This document shows positions 33,203 to 46,051 of a DNA stretch of 64,000 bases, piece by piece; positions within the stretch are counted from its first letter, which is position 1; each line of letters begins with the position of its first letter. Location of the stretch: contig JAIXMP010000010.1 in the NCBI GenBank assembly GCA_025677815.1, positions 62,001 through 126,000 on the forward strand. Direction: 5' to 3'. Source of the DNA: Phascolomyces articulosus. Lineage: Eukaryota; Mucoromycota; Mucoromycetes; Mucorales; Lichtheimiaceae. Under the pieces are notes generated by a model. It saw only the letters and a list, made by a program, of their open reading frames with translations, ran no database searches and was not told where the DNA came from. The position numbers and the translations under genes are program-made.

Positions 33203-35756
33203 TTATTTTTTTAATCCAGAATTTAATCCTTCTAAAAGTGCTGCAAGGCCCCATGCACCTGCATCTGGTAATGCAGCTTGTTTTACATCTTCAGTAGAAA
33301 TGTAAGATGCTCGTCCCATGTGAGCTTCAAGTGTACGGGTTGACTCAGCCCCTTGACGTCCAGTCTTCGTTGCTTCTTCCATATTATTGGTGTTACCGAG
33401 TACTTGAACAAATGGGATCAAACTATCCATCAAAGTACGATCACCTACTCGAGCTGAAGTATACGATTGTAATGCATTCAATGCATGAGCAGAGGCTATA
33501 ATATATAAAAAAGACAATTTTAGTATCATTGCTTTAAATATATTTATAGATGAAATAATGATGTTGTCAAAAAGTAATTATTGAAAAGACCAAAAAAAAA
33601 AAAAGAAATATTATGTAGGTGTTACCTTTAGCCCATTCTGTAACATTACTACTACCATACTTGGACAAACCGGCGCCCAATGCATTGAGGAAAATGCAAT
33701 ATATGGCAGATGACGTACCACCAACAGTACATTCAATGATATCAGCCAACGCAAGCATAGTACGAGGTCCAGAAGCCAATGGGAGTTCAGGCAGCGCCTC
33801 AATAATTGCTATTTTTATATTTTGTTCAAATTAGAATTTCATTTATCCCGAGTTTTATCTCTTGTGTGTATGTTTTTCAGCTTTACCTGTAGCAGCAGAC
33901 TTCAATGTAATACCACAGTCACCATCCCCAAGGACAGTATCAAAAGATGTAACTTCGGGCTCGGCCTCGATTACATTTTTGGCCGCTTCCCGAATTGCAT
34001 TTTCCAGTACACGAGGATTCACTATTTTACATCATGATTATCATTGTTTCTTCCCAGGTTAATAATTTACAGTTTACGCATTATTATTCTTCTCTTGCTT
34101 TCTCAATATTAATTACAATAATAACAATAGTAAACAAATATAGCATCCTTTTCTTTTCTACTCTCTTTTCTATTTCTTTTACCTTGTTGGTCATTTTCAT
34201 CGTTTGTTATTGTTTGCTTCTTATTACTCGAAGTATCATCTGCAATGGTCATGGCGATATCTGTAGTAAAAGGTAAGAAGGCAGAAGATGTACGAGGCCA
34301 TCCAGGTACTATGACATTATAATCAATTAAATCCAATAATTGTTTCTGTTGTTCCTGATTGTCTTGTAATCTTATCAAAGTGATGGAAACACCAGGCATA
34401 TTCAAACTACTTAGAAATGTGCCTGAGAGAACACGCTTGATTTCCAAATCACGTTGAATGACCGCCTGGACAGCTTCTTTTACCACGAGATTCAATTCAA
34501 GTGTGGATATACCACCCAAATTATTTACCAAAAGTAGCACTGGACTATTCTGGTTTAGCTTCAAGTAAGTGCGTTCTTGATCCTTTTGATCTGTCAACAT
34601 CGCGATCATCTTACTAACAAGTTTTTTGGCTGGTAAAGGAGATAACTTGGAAATACCAGGTTCATTGTGGATTCCCATACCAAGCTCAATTTGATCCTCG
34701 GGTAATTTTTGTACTGTGGCTGATCCTGGTACGTGACAATGATCAAGTGCAACTCCCAATGTGGCAGAGTTCGTATTAATATATTCAGCTGCTTGTTGTA
34801 CTTGTTCCAATGTGGATCTTTTTTTTTCGGTCGAAAAAAGTGAACCATTGTGAATAAGATGATTTAGTGAAAATGTTACAAATGTATTGCATGATGCATA
34901 AAAAATATGTTTTATATATATTTACCCCTTTTGTGCAGCCTTTGCACCAGCAACCTTGGCTGCAGCAATAGTTGCAGCTAAACCACGACGACCCACCCGA
35001 CTTTTATTTCCAATAGCTGCGTCGTCACTCACAATCACCATATCCACCAAAATTCCACGCGCTTTCGCACGTTCAACCGCCAATCCAAAATTCAAACAAT
35101 CGCCAGTATAATTCAATACAATGACCAATGTACCATGAGGTGATTGCACGCGTTCAATGGCGGCCAAGATTTGGCTGGATGAAGGAGAAGCAAAAACATG
35201 ACCACATACAGCGGCTGTTAGCATCCCTTCACCTACGTACCCAGCAAAACCAGGTTCATGACCTGAACCACCACCGGCAATGAGAGTAACTTGATTCTGA
35301 GCAACTGTTTCAACGTCTGCTCTACAGACAACTATTGATACGTTTATTTGAGGAAACGTAAATAAATATGACATTTTTATCCTTCCTCCTCCTACTTTTC
35401 CTTTCTTCCTATCTTTTTTTCTCTTGTTCATAATAATCACACTTACTACGTTCAGATGAGATCCATCTTAAGTGTGGGTTGGCATAACATAATCCTTGAA
35501 TACTTTCAGAAACAAGCTATCACATAATAATACGATCGTAGTAATTTACTATTAATAATACCCATTCTTCCTTTTTTTACAGAAAAAAAATTACACAGAG
35601 ATTGGATGGATAGTATTCACTGTCGTTACTTACGTTTTCTGGATCATTGACAATATGTTTAGCTATTTAGAAAAATTAAAGGAACCCATTAATAACTATA
35701 ATCAGAAATAATGGTCATGGTTATTATTATGACATACCTATCGTTCCAGTAGTCAT
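33203..35756 (-). CDS. DAK1: Dihydroxyacetone kinase (DhaK-DhaL fusion)
   Basis: This ATP-dependent kinase phosphorylates dihydroxyacetone (and glyceraldehyde) for glycolysis and detoxification. Eight exons are in phase: 35738-35756, 35634-35662, 35447-35516, 34926-35331, 34183-34817, 33887-34021, 33626-33808 and 33203-33495 (589 aa; yeast Dak1 is close to this). The DhaK domain covers about 1-335: LIAGGGSGHEPGFAGYVGEGM, NYTGDCLNFGLAVERA, and GIHNEPG with H225, the residue that forms the hemiaminal with substrate. The DhaL domain covers about 380-589: VLGDGDCGITL with its Mg-binding Asp residues, GGTSSAIY near 490, and MEEATKTGRQGAESTRTL. All key residues are present. The first two exons are very short (19 and 29 bases). 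Confidence 0.95.
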
Positions 35757-36800
35757 GAGTTTATTCGTTTTGAAGAGAAATAAAAAGAAAGAGAAGATTA
35801 CAGTTTATCATTTACGATACTGCAATTATTGAACTAAAAGCCTGCGGATCTTTAATTCTGGTAGGTCTCCCCACATTTTCACACACCTGGTGCCTTTGCA
35901 TGAAATGCTGGTAATTTTACTTTCCATGGATCACATTATCCTATCTCTTTTTTTTTCCAATTGTATCCAAATAGGATAAATAATCCACTGTGGTGTAAAT
36001 ATTATTTTATTCAATGTTGATTTATCATCATAAAAATGTTATCTGGAGTAACCAATTATAAATAAAATCTGTAATAGGTTAATCCTTGTACATTTATATA
36101 AATACTATGCATGATATGATCTGAAGAATATGAGAGAAGCCATTGTAATAGCAATAGTAATATCAATTCCGGAACTTTAGGGAATTCACACCTACATATT
36201 TATGATTTGAACCTTCAGAAACGACATGTAAGCTGAGAAGAAAAAGACCTGAAATCATTATCTACAGCTTGTTAGGAATAATCATATACAATAAGCAAGA
36301 TTATTCATAAAAATAGGTTTCGAGATTTTGCATGTTCGTACATATAATAGATTAACTTAATATACGGAGATAACTTGTACTGAAGACTCATAAAAAAGCA
36401 GTCGATATACTCATCAAAGTCTCATGCTCATCTCTTGCATGTTGATGCTTAATCATCGTTGGTGGCATTATACGATAATCATGATTAGACTTTTTTTACT
36501 TGATGTAAATGACAATAGCTACGTCATTGTGTGATTTTTAATGAAATACTTGATTTACAACCATGGAACCTTATCCTTTTATCAAGAGCAGCAATATATT
36601 ACTATAAGCACCCATATCATAATTAATGAATTACCTGACAAGAATAGTGATATTGTCGAGGTCATTTATTGCTATCCCCATCTAAAAATAATTTCTTATT
36701 AAAAATTACTCGTATATAACAAAACATGGATGATGGGAATTAACACAAAGAAAAATATAAAGTAGATGAAGAAAACACTATGACTTTTTATTTATGTATT
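35757..36800. other. Gene-poor stretch upstream of DAK1
   Basis: About 1 kb of AT-rich sequence. The right flank of the DAK1 start must carry its promoter. No exon with a recognisable motif was found on either strand. Confidence 0.4.
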
Positions 36801-36809
36801 TCGTTCCAA

Positions 36810-37345
36810 ATTTCTATAGCTGGATAATGATAGCGTTATTAGATCAAAGCATCAGCGGTACGATTTATAAGGTAAAAGAATTGGGTGACGAATTATGTTG
36901 GTATTTTTACTATTATCTTCATCTTCATCAATCAATCTAAAATATCAGTTGAAAAAATATCTAATGGACGGAGGTATTGAAAGCGTTTTCACTTTTACTG
37001 CATCTCGAATCCTTAAAGATCTGTGATAATGGAAAGAGTGTGACGAGGGAATCAAGACTATCCAGCTACTCCAAAGACATCAAGGGACTCATCCCTTTTT
37101 TTGTATCTCTTCATTCATTGATCATTCTGAACGGATGGAAGTGGTTATCAAAAGAAAAAAACCAGCACTTACACAAAATGTATTTGAGCCTGAAATCAGA
37201 TAGATATGGCAAGTCTGAAAAATATTTTGACGACGATGATGATAATAGTTACAGCTTTTTTGGTTTTGGCGGTTTCATCATAATTGTGATGGCAACAGTA
37301 AAAATATTCTATACAAAAGAATGTATTGCAAAGAATGTGATGTAG
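36810..37345 (+). pseudogene. Possible leucine-rich-repeat protein fragment
   Basis: An open frame preceded by a stop encodes LLLHLESLKICDNG and later LIPFFVSLHSLIILNGWKWL. This spacing of Leu/Ile resembles the LRR part of the large F-box/LRR families of Mucoromycota. There is no in-frame ATG and no F-box. Upstream acceptor-like sites exist (36819, 36949), but no complete gene could be assembled. Most likely a relic; the family call is weak. Confidence 0.25.
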
Positions 37346-38940
37346 ATGAAATTTATAGTGATTTTCCATTAATAATAATAATAACAATAACAGGTAACTA
37401 CAACATTATTGACAATAAATAATACGTTCTTCATCTTATACAACTTAACTTTTTTATAAAAACACTAATATATGCGTGTTGCTGTCAGCAGTTCAATATA
37501 TGCTTCACTATTTTCCCTATCAATAATCATTTTCTAATACTTGCTTCCTATATAATAAATAACAAAGTTCCATCATACGGCACTGATACCTTCGTCGTAT
37601 CTATAATATACAACTGCTTTTTATCTTCAAGTGTACCAAAATAAGGGGGTGAAGGCCTGTGCTTCAATCGGAGCTAGATGTGAAACAAATTTAGCTGAGA
37701 CTAAGAAATATATAAAATTTATGCAAGATCACCAAGGTACCATATCTGTACTTCTTTACAGTTCATCTTTTCTTTCAAACTATCATCCTCTTCAAGTTCT
37801 TACTCAAACACCTTATTTTTTATATATATAAGCTATTGCCTGCGCGCGGCAATTGAAATTCAACACCAGAATTGAAAGCAGTCACCTGAGAAAAAAATAT
37901 AAAAGACATCTAATTTCACCCATTTTTTCTTTTTCTCTTTTTTTCTTCATCCCTGGCCCTGGATCAAAAACAGACGGCGATTGTCCCTGGGGTAAAGAAG
38001 AGGACAGCCTTGTACCCTCTATACTCTTTCGCAAACAGTTGGCCTATGTAAGCTTTTCGTAAGCTCTTAGAAGTTTCTTCTTTTTTTTCAGCAGTTTTTT
38101 TCTTCTTCATCTGCAAAATGAAGAAAATAATCAAATAAGAAAATGATAAAAAAAAATACTATTACTATTTTATAATAATGGTAGTAGTCTCTATTATTTT
38201 AAATAATAATAAAATGTTAATGCTTAAAACATAAACTTTTACATTTTGTTCCAAAATATTTATAAATGTTGTTTTCTTTATTAATGGCGGCAATGAAGTA
38301 TAATAGTAATGATGTTCACAGAATCAAAAGTAATCGTGTTGTTATAGTAATAAAAGGTTTATTATAAAACAACGTTCAACTTGAACGTGTGTATGCTATT
38401 TTATTCTATTAAAAGATATCTCTCTTTTTTTCTTGCATAATGACATTGGAATAACGATTACAGAAAATGCAAAAAGGAGATCTCCATGACAGTAACAAGA
38501 TTCGTTTATGGATTGTATGTAAAGGTTTATATTAAAAAAAATAATGCACGGGATATTATTTTTTGTTTGACACCTTCAAAAACCATGACAATATAAGATG
38601 TACCCTGGATATTATTATGATCCTGTTGCATTTTATAAGAACATTAGCTTTAACAAAAAAAATACTGTTTTACTAATATGCTATACATTGAGTTGAATAG
38701 TTTCCATGCTGCTAGATCATGCTTCCCATTCGCAGTTGGTCATAAAAGTTTAGTCTTCCCCCTACGCCTTTTTTTTTATTTTACAAATAACGCGCCCCTT
38801 CTTTTTTTTTTTTGATCATGACGCCAACAATAGCAATTCGGAACATGTTCTTTCCCAGCATCATATATCCATTTCACTTCAACACAATTCGGTTTCATTC
38901 TTCTCCAAAACGCGCTTGATCAAGAAAACACGCTTACGCA
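37346..38940. other. Gene-poor stretch with one short coding-like block
   Basis: At about 37630-37736 a short frame reads NKGVKACASIGARCETNL and ends at a gtacca donor-like site. I found no partner exon. The rest is AT-rich, with long T tracts. Possibly degraded transposon or gene sequence. Confidence 0.35.
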
Positions 38941-38944
38941 ACAT

Positions 38945-40360
38945 ACAATCACGCACACGCGATTGAATTCTATACCAAAGCTTGGAATGTTATCCACCAA
39001 GATCTCCAATCTTTGATTTTATTGCATCGCACCGTTGCCTGTGAAAAGTCCCAGCAATACCAAAAATCACTTGACGGTGCACAGGTGAAATAAAATGATT
39101 GAAAATAACTATTGCTTCGCTCAAACAAGTATTGTGTGGGAGCCAGCGCTTTACCTCGAAAAGGCAATGTACAGGGAAAGCTGCTGATACCTACAAAGGA
39201 AGGGGCCGATGCAATATTTCCAGAACAAAAAGTAGCAACTGATAAAACAATATGATTGCTTGATAAAAGAAGCTCAATTCCCAAACCAGCTACTCGTGCA
39301 TCAATTACACCTTGCGAAATTATTTCCAATATCTTACCATCCTCGTCTTTGAAGACGCTGGATCAGTTGGCACTTACGTGTAGTTCTTGATACGAGTTTG
39401 TTTTACAAGAATGGTCAAAAATAAGATTGTGGATAGATGCTCTCTCATGTTAGAGTGTACTGCCAAAGAATCCTAATGCTTTAGCCCAATCCATAGGTAA
39501 TTTAATTTAATGTTCAACCAAGTCACGTGAAAACTGTCAAATTGAAATTGTGGAAATAAGTATGCATAAAGAGAACACTAGGAATCAGGAAACCTAATCG
39601 ACATGTATGGATTAAAAATACTGGATATCCTGTTGCAAAATCTCATGTAACAAAGATGGAATAAGATTGAAGCGTTGAGAAAGTGCTGTTTGGGGGGGGG
39701 GGAGTAAGGAGGAAAAGATATCTCGACTTAAGAGTTGTTTTATATACGATAATACTACTCACCACGAAAGTAACATATGTTTGTTATCTAATCAGAAATG
39801 CGCCCTTTCGACAATCAACAATTAAGAATTCGATGAAGGAACTGCAAATGATGTATAGTTCAATCAACAGCAATTATAATCATGACCACGGATTGGCCGA
39901 AGCAGTACGAATACGTTATATATATCATGTGCACGCCATGACCTATATGATTGAAGGAGGAGCCGATTTCGAACAACATATCATGTCTTGATTAGAGGAC
40001 CTAACCAATTGATACACAACTGAGCTCTGTTTATCATATAAAATATTTTCTGATTCTTTGGTTCAACTTTTAAAACGAATACCGTTATTGAAAGCGGACA
40101 ACCTACTCGACAATGGAACCTTTATTGAATCGTTGGAAAACATATAGAATCATACTCCGCAATTGGAGTCTTTAATATTCTCTGCAGTGAGGAGGCTAAA
40201 GATTGGTTACATACTACCTATTCACAATTATGGCACGTACATTCCAATAGTGCACTGCAACAACACTGTAGCGTATAGTTACAGAGAAAGAAAATAAGCA
40301 GTTGTAGGCAGGTTCTTCTCAACCCTTTCTTTGACACATCCAACTGCAAACTGTACCTCG
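38945..40360 (+). pseudogene. Relic of a TPR/F-box/LRR-type gene
   Basis: On the plus strand, HAHAIEFYTKAWNVIHQDLQ (about 38955-39010) looks like a TPR-type N-terminus. SITPCEIISNILPSSSLKTL (about 39300-39360) resembles an F-box helix (PxEIhxxIL). Further on, PQLESLIFS-type LRR pieces occur near 40150-40200. Stop codons and frame changes interrupt all of it. F-box proteins with N-terminal TPR repeats and C-terminal LRRs form large families in Mucorales, so this is plausibly a dead member. The minus-strand open frame at 38970-39329 is its shadow. A G11 run lies at about 39692-39702. Confidence 0.4.
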
Positions 40361-41339
40361 AAGGGTAATAACTCTAAATATAATTCTATTGTTGCAAATT
40401 GTGAGAATCTGATATATATATCACCATTTAATTTTTACAAATAATAACATAGAGTATTTTATTTCATATAAATTAGCTTCAAACTAACAACACATTTTTT
40501 AATAATTGTATAATATGTAATATATCTTCATTTTTATTACTGTTTTTACATTCACGAGAGTTATACTCATTTTTCCAATACACGGATTTTTTTATTTCAT
40601 TCCAGTACTATTGTACACATACTCTATTTAGTTTATATTTACACGCTCTCTCTCTCTCGTTTATTATAAGATTTACAACACATGTAAATAAATAAAAATG
40701 CAGCAGATTATTATTTCTAACACAAAAAAAAAACATCTTTAAAAAATTATCGCAGGAACCTAAGCTAAAAGAAGAGGAAAAGTATATCTCTGGTCGCCAG
40801 CCTCTAGTTTCATGCGACATGGATTTAAGATCAGAACGTCGAATAATTTTGACTGGATTTGAGACGGAAAAAGAGGCATGAAAGGCTGAGAAAGTGTCAA
40901 TCCAAGTACCACTAGATATAGTAGCATTCATAAATCTTCGCGGACAACGACTCGAAATGAAGCAAAAATTAGTAGAAGGATTTAGGTACAGATTAAAAAT
41001 ATGAGATAGTTGGTAGTATCTCAATAATATATAATAAAGTTCTAATAAAAATCTATAGGTTGTTCTATATATATACTATTACTAAATTTCATTTTAATAA
41101 TTTATGATTTCTTATCATCAGATTGATGGCATTTTATCGACATGGTGAAGGTATGGTTGGGCATATGACTTTTAGGGATTTGAATACTCCAATCTATTAT
41201 TGTATGCACCTTTTAGGATGTGTTTATTATATTTCAGCCACTACATATACGAACTTTGATATTACTATAATCACACTAGTATAAAATCTACAACTTCATC
41301 ATTAATAAAAAAAACAACATCGTAAGTTTGGTTTTATAT

Positions 41340-41460
41340 TTATATGCATTTAAATGGTTGGTGTAACATTTATATACTTTTTTTACTAATATTTACATTT
41401 AAATCCATTTAAATGCAAATATATATCTACATGATACTTTTAAATGCTTTTAAACGTCTT
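41340..41460 (+). repeat. Left subterminal array of ATTTAAATG-type motifs
   Basis: Several copies of a palindrome-based CATTTAAATG unit with flanking variation, including TTTATATGCATTTAAATG and CATTTAAATGCAAATA. These recur in inverted orientation at the right end (48230-48360) with few changes. They are probable transposase-binding subterminal repeats. Confidence 0.6.
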
Positions 41461-41584
41461 TTTTTTATAATAATATATTGGTAGTGATCAAAGATTAATT
41501 AAATAAAGACCAACTTTTGTACATTATAGAATTGAAGAAATTTTATTATTTGGAAATAATGCTACTTGTATTTTTTAAAAAAAG

Positions 41585-44500
41585 TTATAAATCGAAACTA
41601 CCACCATCATCCTCATCCTCGTATCCATCATCACTGTAATCATATTTACTTTCCAATTCATTCTCAATATCGTCATTTGTTGAAGTAATATCCCATGTTT
41701 TAAGTTCAGATTCATCAAGTCCTCGAACGGTCCCTTTGGTGTGCAATGTTGGGTCAGTGTCATAATTCTCGAAGTATTGTTCAAAAGAACCAGTGACCAC
41801 ATCATTATCATAAGCAGTCAAAAAATCAGGCATTATATGAACAGGAGATATAATGTGGTTCACAGGTCGTATTTCATAGCGTTCATATACTCGTGCCTCA
41901 GAAGCCCCATCAAAAACTCGAAATCTAGTTGGATGGGATTGATTACTTTCTATATAACGTTCAATCAAGCACAAATCAATGGATTCTGGAAGGTGGTATT
42001 CATCTGTACTTTTAGGTTTTACTGTCAAAAAGGTAAGTAATTTTCCAATAGATTGATCAGAGAATTTAGCATAGTCAAACCGTGTGCTGCCTTAAAAATT
42101 TGGATGAGCATAAAGAATTCTTTTGAAGTATTGGTCATTAGTATAGACACCTTTGATTTCAAGACTTCTGAAGACTTGAACCTAAAAATAAAATAAGCTT
42201 AGAATTTAGTATAGCTCTACTTGTAACTATTACTTATATTCTTCTATGACTAACTGCAAGAAAGTGATAACCTGTCTATTGACAAGTGTCAACTAGCCTT
42301 CCAACAATAAATAAATAAAAAAACCCAAAATTAGATATAGCAAATTACATTATAATCAACGAGAAGTGGCATGTTTCCAAAGCTGCACCTTACATCTGGA
42401 CCTTTGGCAACTGTATGTAAACAGCATCGTATCAATGGTATGAGAGATGGATAGTTATTGTACTCTTCCAGCCCTTCAATATATGAAAATGGCATAGATT
42501 TTCCTCTTTCAAGAGCTGAACAAAGATGGCGGCTGGTAACTGTAGGTTTGATACTTGGGTACATTATATCTTTGAAGGCTGGTATGGTCGTTACAGTAGC
42601 CCAATACTGATCGAATATCAAATCACGAAAATAAACGTAAGATCCCATCTGGATATCAAAAAACAGATATGATCAATACAAATATATATATTGACTGTCA
42701 TACAAGTATAGAAGTATAGTTTCACAGTTTTGAATTACCTGTCTGGTCATTTTGTACTTGTGAAAATTAATACGTTTTGCAGGAGCTTTTGTATCAATTC
42801 TATGTTGATGTTCTGACTGACAAGTGGAATACCCTGAGACTACTCCAAACTTTTGAATATCTTCTTTGTATTTCCAAACCATGTGATGCTTTGGGAATCT
42901 CATGTTGGACTAATAGAGGAATGTTATTATCAAAAAATATTCGTTATATATTACCCAACATTATTATATAATTACCGGTGAAAATGACTCGAAAATAGGG
43001 CATAGTTTATGATATTCTTGTAGTGTTATCTCTAGTTCCTTCAACGTACTCTCTGTATGAAAGTTCTTCGTGGCCAAATGAAACGCATCTGCAAACTTTC
43101 GAAGACAAAGTACTGCCTGCTGTTGAATGAAATCATGGACACAAGCTAAGAGGATCTAGATAAACAAATAAAGGTGAATATTCATGTTGCACCACATATA
43201 TAACAATACTAACACAATATTAACAATTATAAAGATTTGATATATACACTCATATGGTCCTCCATTTCTGTGTACGTTGGGTTTTTTAAGGCTGATAATA
43301 TAAACCCACTTTTAAATAGTCGCGGTTGCTGATATGGGGGAACAGCTGATGCTCTCTATATATATATTTATTGTTAATAAAATCATTGAAGTCTACTCTA
43401 CAACATCACTGTATTAATACTACCTTTTGTTGATCAGCTTTAACTTTGAATTTCCATCAGGCAGGTCCTTAATCATCTTTTCGGTACATTCAATAAGGTG
43501 TTTATAAAGACCACCTGATAACATGAATAAGTATCATAGATGTCAAAACAAAAATTAAATTTACTTGTGAAGAATATAGAAAAAATACAAACCTAACTGA
43601 TGAAGGCAATCGACAACAAGAAACTTGCATGGTTCATCAAATAGTGGAACATCCCAGAATGCGTTCTAAAATAGAATAAAACCAACACACTATTATCAAA
43701 CAAAAAAAAATTGCACTCGCATATAGGCAAAAATAACAGTTAATTATTACCTGAATAATACAGGTTGAAAATTCTTTGCAGAATTGTGTTGTGGATTTAC
43801 CCTCCGCTATCATTTTCTTGCCATGTTCATATAGTGATTGCATAAAATACTTGCTTCTTATTATCAATCCATTATTGGAATTATTACTACAGATGCATGG
43901 GAGATGGAAATTGGCGGTGGGTACCAAACATCTAGGACATGAATATTGTGTCTGGCCATTTTTGACGATTGCTATCATCCTTCTATCATCCAAATTGGTT
44001 ATATAATAATTGTTAATCAAGAGCCATTATTAATATAATATTTCAGAAATTCAGGCTGTATTGTTCTTTTACTTACTGTTCTGGCAAGTCGGCAATATAG
44101 CAAAATAACGAAATTACTACGGGATACATCTTATTGTAAGGTCCTTTCATCAAATATGGTTGAATACTAAAATATATAGAGAACAGTGTTATAAGCATAT
44201 TTAATATTTACTTTATATTTGATATGCGATATCAATATACCTTGGCCCCTCTTGTTTAAGTGGTTCTAATATCAAAGACAAGCAATAATGAAATACGGCA
44301 ACTCGGAATGCAGGAAGCCATGAAGGTGGGTTTAATCCATTTTTACAATCAATAGTTGGTAAATATGCAAGTACCCTAGTAGCATGATACTTGTCACTAT
44401 TGCGGTATTCCATCGGAACGTTACCTAGAAAATAACCATATAGATCAGAGATTTCTGTATGTATGAGCGCTGATTCCCCTCCATTTTTGTCATTTTTTCC

Positions 44501-45846
44501 ATCATAGTTGCTGCTCACCCAGCTTAATATACAAAGGCCAAGCTTTATGGCGACCATTACCACAGATAATTGTTTGGTCACTTGCCAACATTACTGCTAG
44601 GATTACATTACCAGGGAATCGAATCTGAGTCATTGAAGTATTAATTTTACGATTGCATTCTTTTCCAGAGATTAAAAAAAAAAGTAAATGGAATTGTTTG
44701 AATACCTGGAGCTCTTCCCAATATTCGCCTGAATCTATATCCAGAAAAGCTCTTTCCCTATTTTTTTTGTAGATGCTTGGTTGGTTGATCATTACGTTCC
44801 AGAAAACAGGATGCGAAAATAAAGTTGACATAGATCTTTAATGTCACGATAACTAAAATGTATTTCATCCACAGTAGTAGCAATTTCTTCCTTTAAATCA
44901 TTGGATATATCAGGAAGGTCTTCGACAGATATTTGCTTGTTTGTAAATGGCTACCGTTAATGTTAGCATTTCAAGCATAACATAAATATAATATCTATAT
45001 CTGCATTACCATTTACATATTTGGTACATACCATTTTAATAGATTCATTTGCCTCGCCATCCACTCGCTTTTTAAGTCCATCAAATGTTGTAGTTGTTGT
45101 ACGATACTCTTCAGAAGATAATTTTGCTTTTAATAAACCTTTGTTGATTAGCTCAACTAAACTATAATATAGTTATAATTAGTAACACAGACAAACGCAT
45201 ACAAAAACATATATATTTGTTATTTCATTTACCTTGTATATGCATTTCCTGAAATTTTATTTTGGAACCTCCATGCTGCAAGATCGCGTTCAAGTTCGTT
45301 CATGCTTCCTCTGCATAAGTTTGGATCGATACTTTCATCACAAGTGAATTTAGGTGCTACACCCACTGGTTCTAATTTCCAATTATTATTAATATCAAGT
45401 ATGTGTTTTGGATAGGCCCCAACGTGATGAAAAAGGGTACCTTTTTGAAATACATTCTGATTTGTAGTTTCCGAAGTAGCTTCATGTATAATAGCTTCTG
45501 TTTCTGTATTGTGAGAGGATCTGGTGTACGTTTCATGATCGCTTTGGTCATCAGGGATCTATTTTACCATAATACGTGAGAACTATAAAATATTCAAGTA
45601 GGATTTAATTAAACTTACATAGTCATAAAAATCTTGATCATTTGACCATGAGGTAGGATCGTGATTCCGATCTTGTTCAGAAATAACATTAAATCTTGGC
45701 ATAGATTTGTCAGTGTGGCAATGACGATGATGCTGTTCATATTGAAATACAGTAGAAAAACGATTTGGTTTCCCACATTCGCGTTTCCAAGGACAAAATA
45801 TATTACTTTTATCTATAGTTATTGATTCTTCCTCATTTCTTGTCAT
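41585..45846 (-). pseudogene. Plavaka-type transposase gene, damaged by a frameshift and a nonsense codon
   Basis: A multi-exon gene starts at 45846 (MTRNEEESITIDKS). Exons include 45619-45846, 45233-45558, then about 45034-45163, 44707-44949 and further ones down to 41585. The N-terminus has a C2H2-like finger (CPWKRECGKPNR with HHRHCH). The central Plavaka-type core shows PGNVILAVMLASDQTIICGN, RHKAWPLYIKLGNVP, FRVAVFHYCLSLILEPLK, YSCPRCLVP, LVVDCLHQLGGLYKHL and MRFPKHHMVWKYKEDIQKFG. Two lesions are visible. A one-base loss lies near 44831-44836, where SYRDIKDL must continue as STLFSHPVFW. A TAA at 42092-42094 interrupts an otherwise conserved AHPNF-GSTRFDYAK stretch. This copy is probably not autonomous. 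The C-terminal tail is very acidic. Confidence 0.78.
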
Positions 45847-46051
45847 TTTGTAGTAAAGGAGTTTTCGTGTTACGCGTTAAAAAAAATACACCGTAAACGG
45901 TCAAGATGCATTAATGGCAAATGCGCAGTTCATTACACATTATTTTACAAGCGTCGCTTTTTCACTTTTTTCTTTTTACTTTTACTTTTTTCAATTTTAC
46001 TTTTTTCTTTTTACTTTTTTCACTTTTTTCTTTTCACTATTTCATATAATA
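45847..46051. promoter_or_regulatory. Divergent promoter between the two transposon genes
   Basis: 205 bases separate the start codons. The right half (45960-46035) consists of near-repeating CTTTTTACTTTTTTC-type pyrimidine units, the same type of leader seen before host genes. Confidence 0.5.

Noticed and set aside
38970..39329. 119-codon minus-strand open frame
   Set aside because: The plus strand of the same bases shows TPR/F-box-like peptides, so the minus frame is likely its shadow; no motif was recognised.
41241..41290. CACTA sequence at 41246 as the element's left terminus
   Set aside because: No matching TAGTG end with a 3-base duplication was found near 48392, so the terminus cannot be fixed from this.
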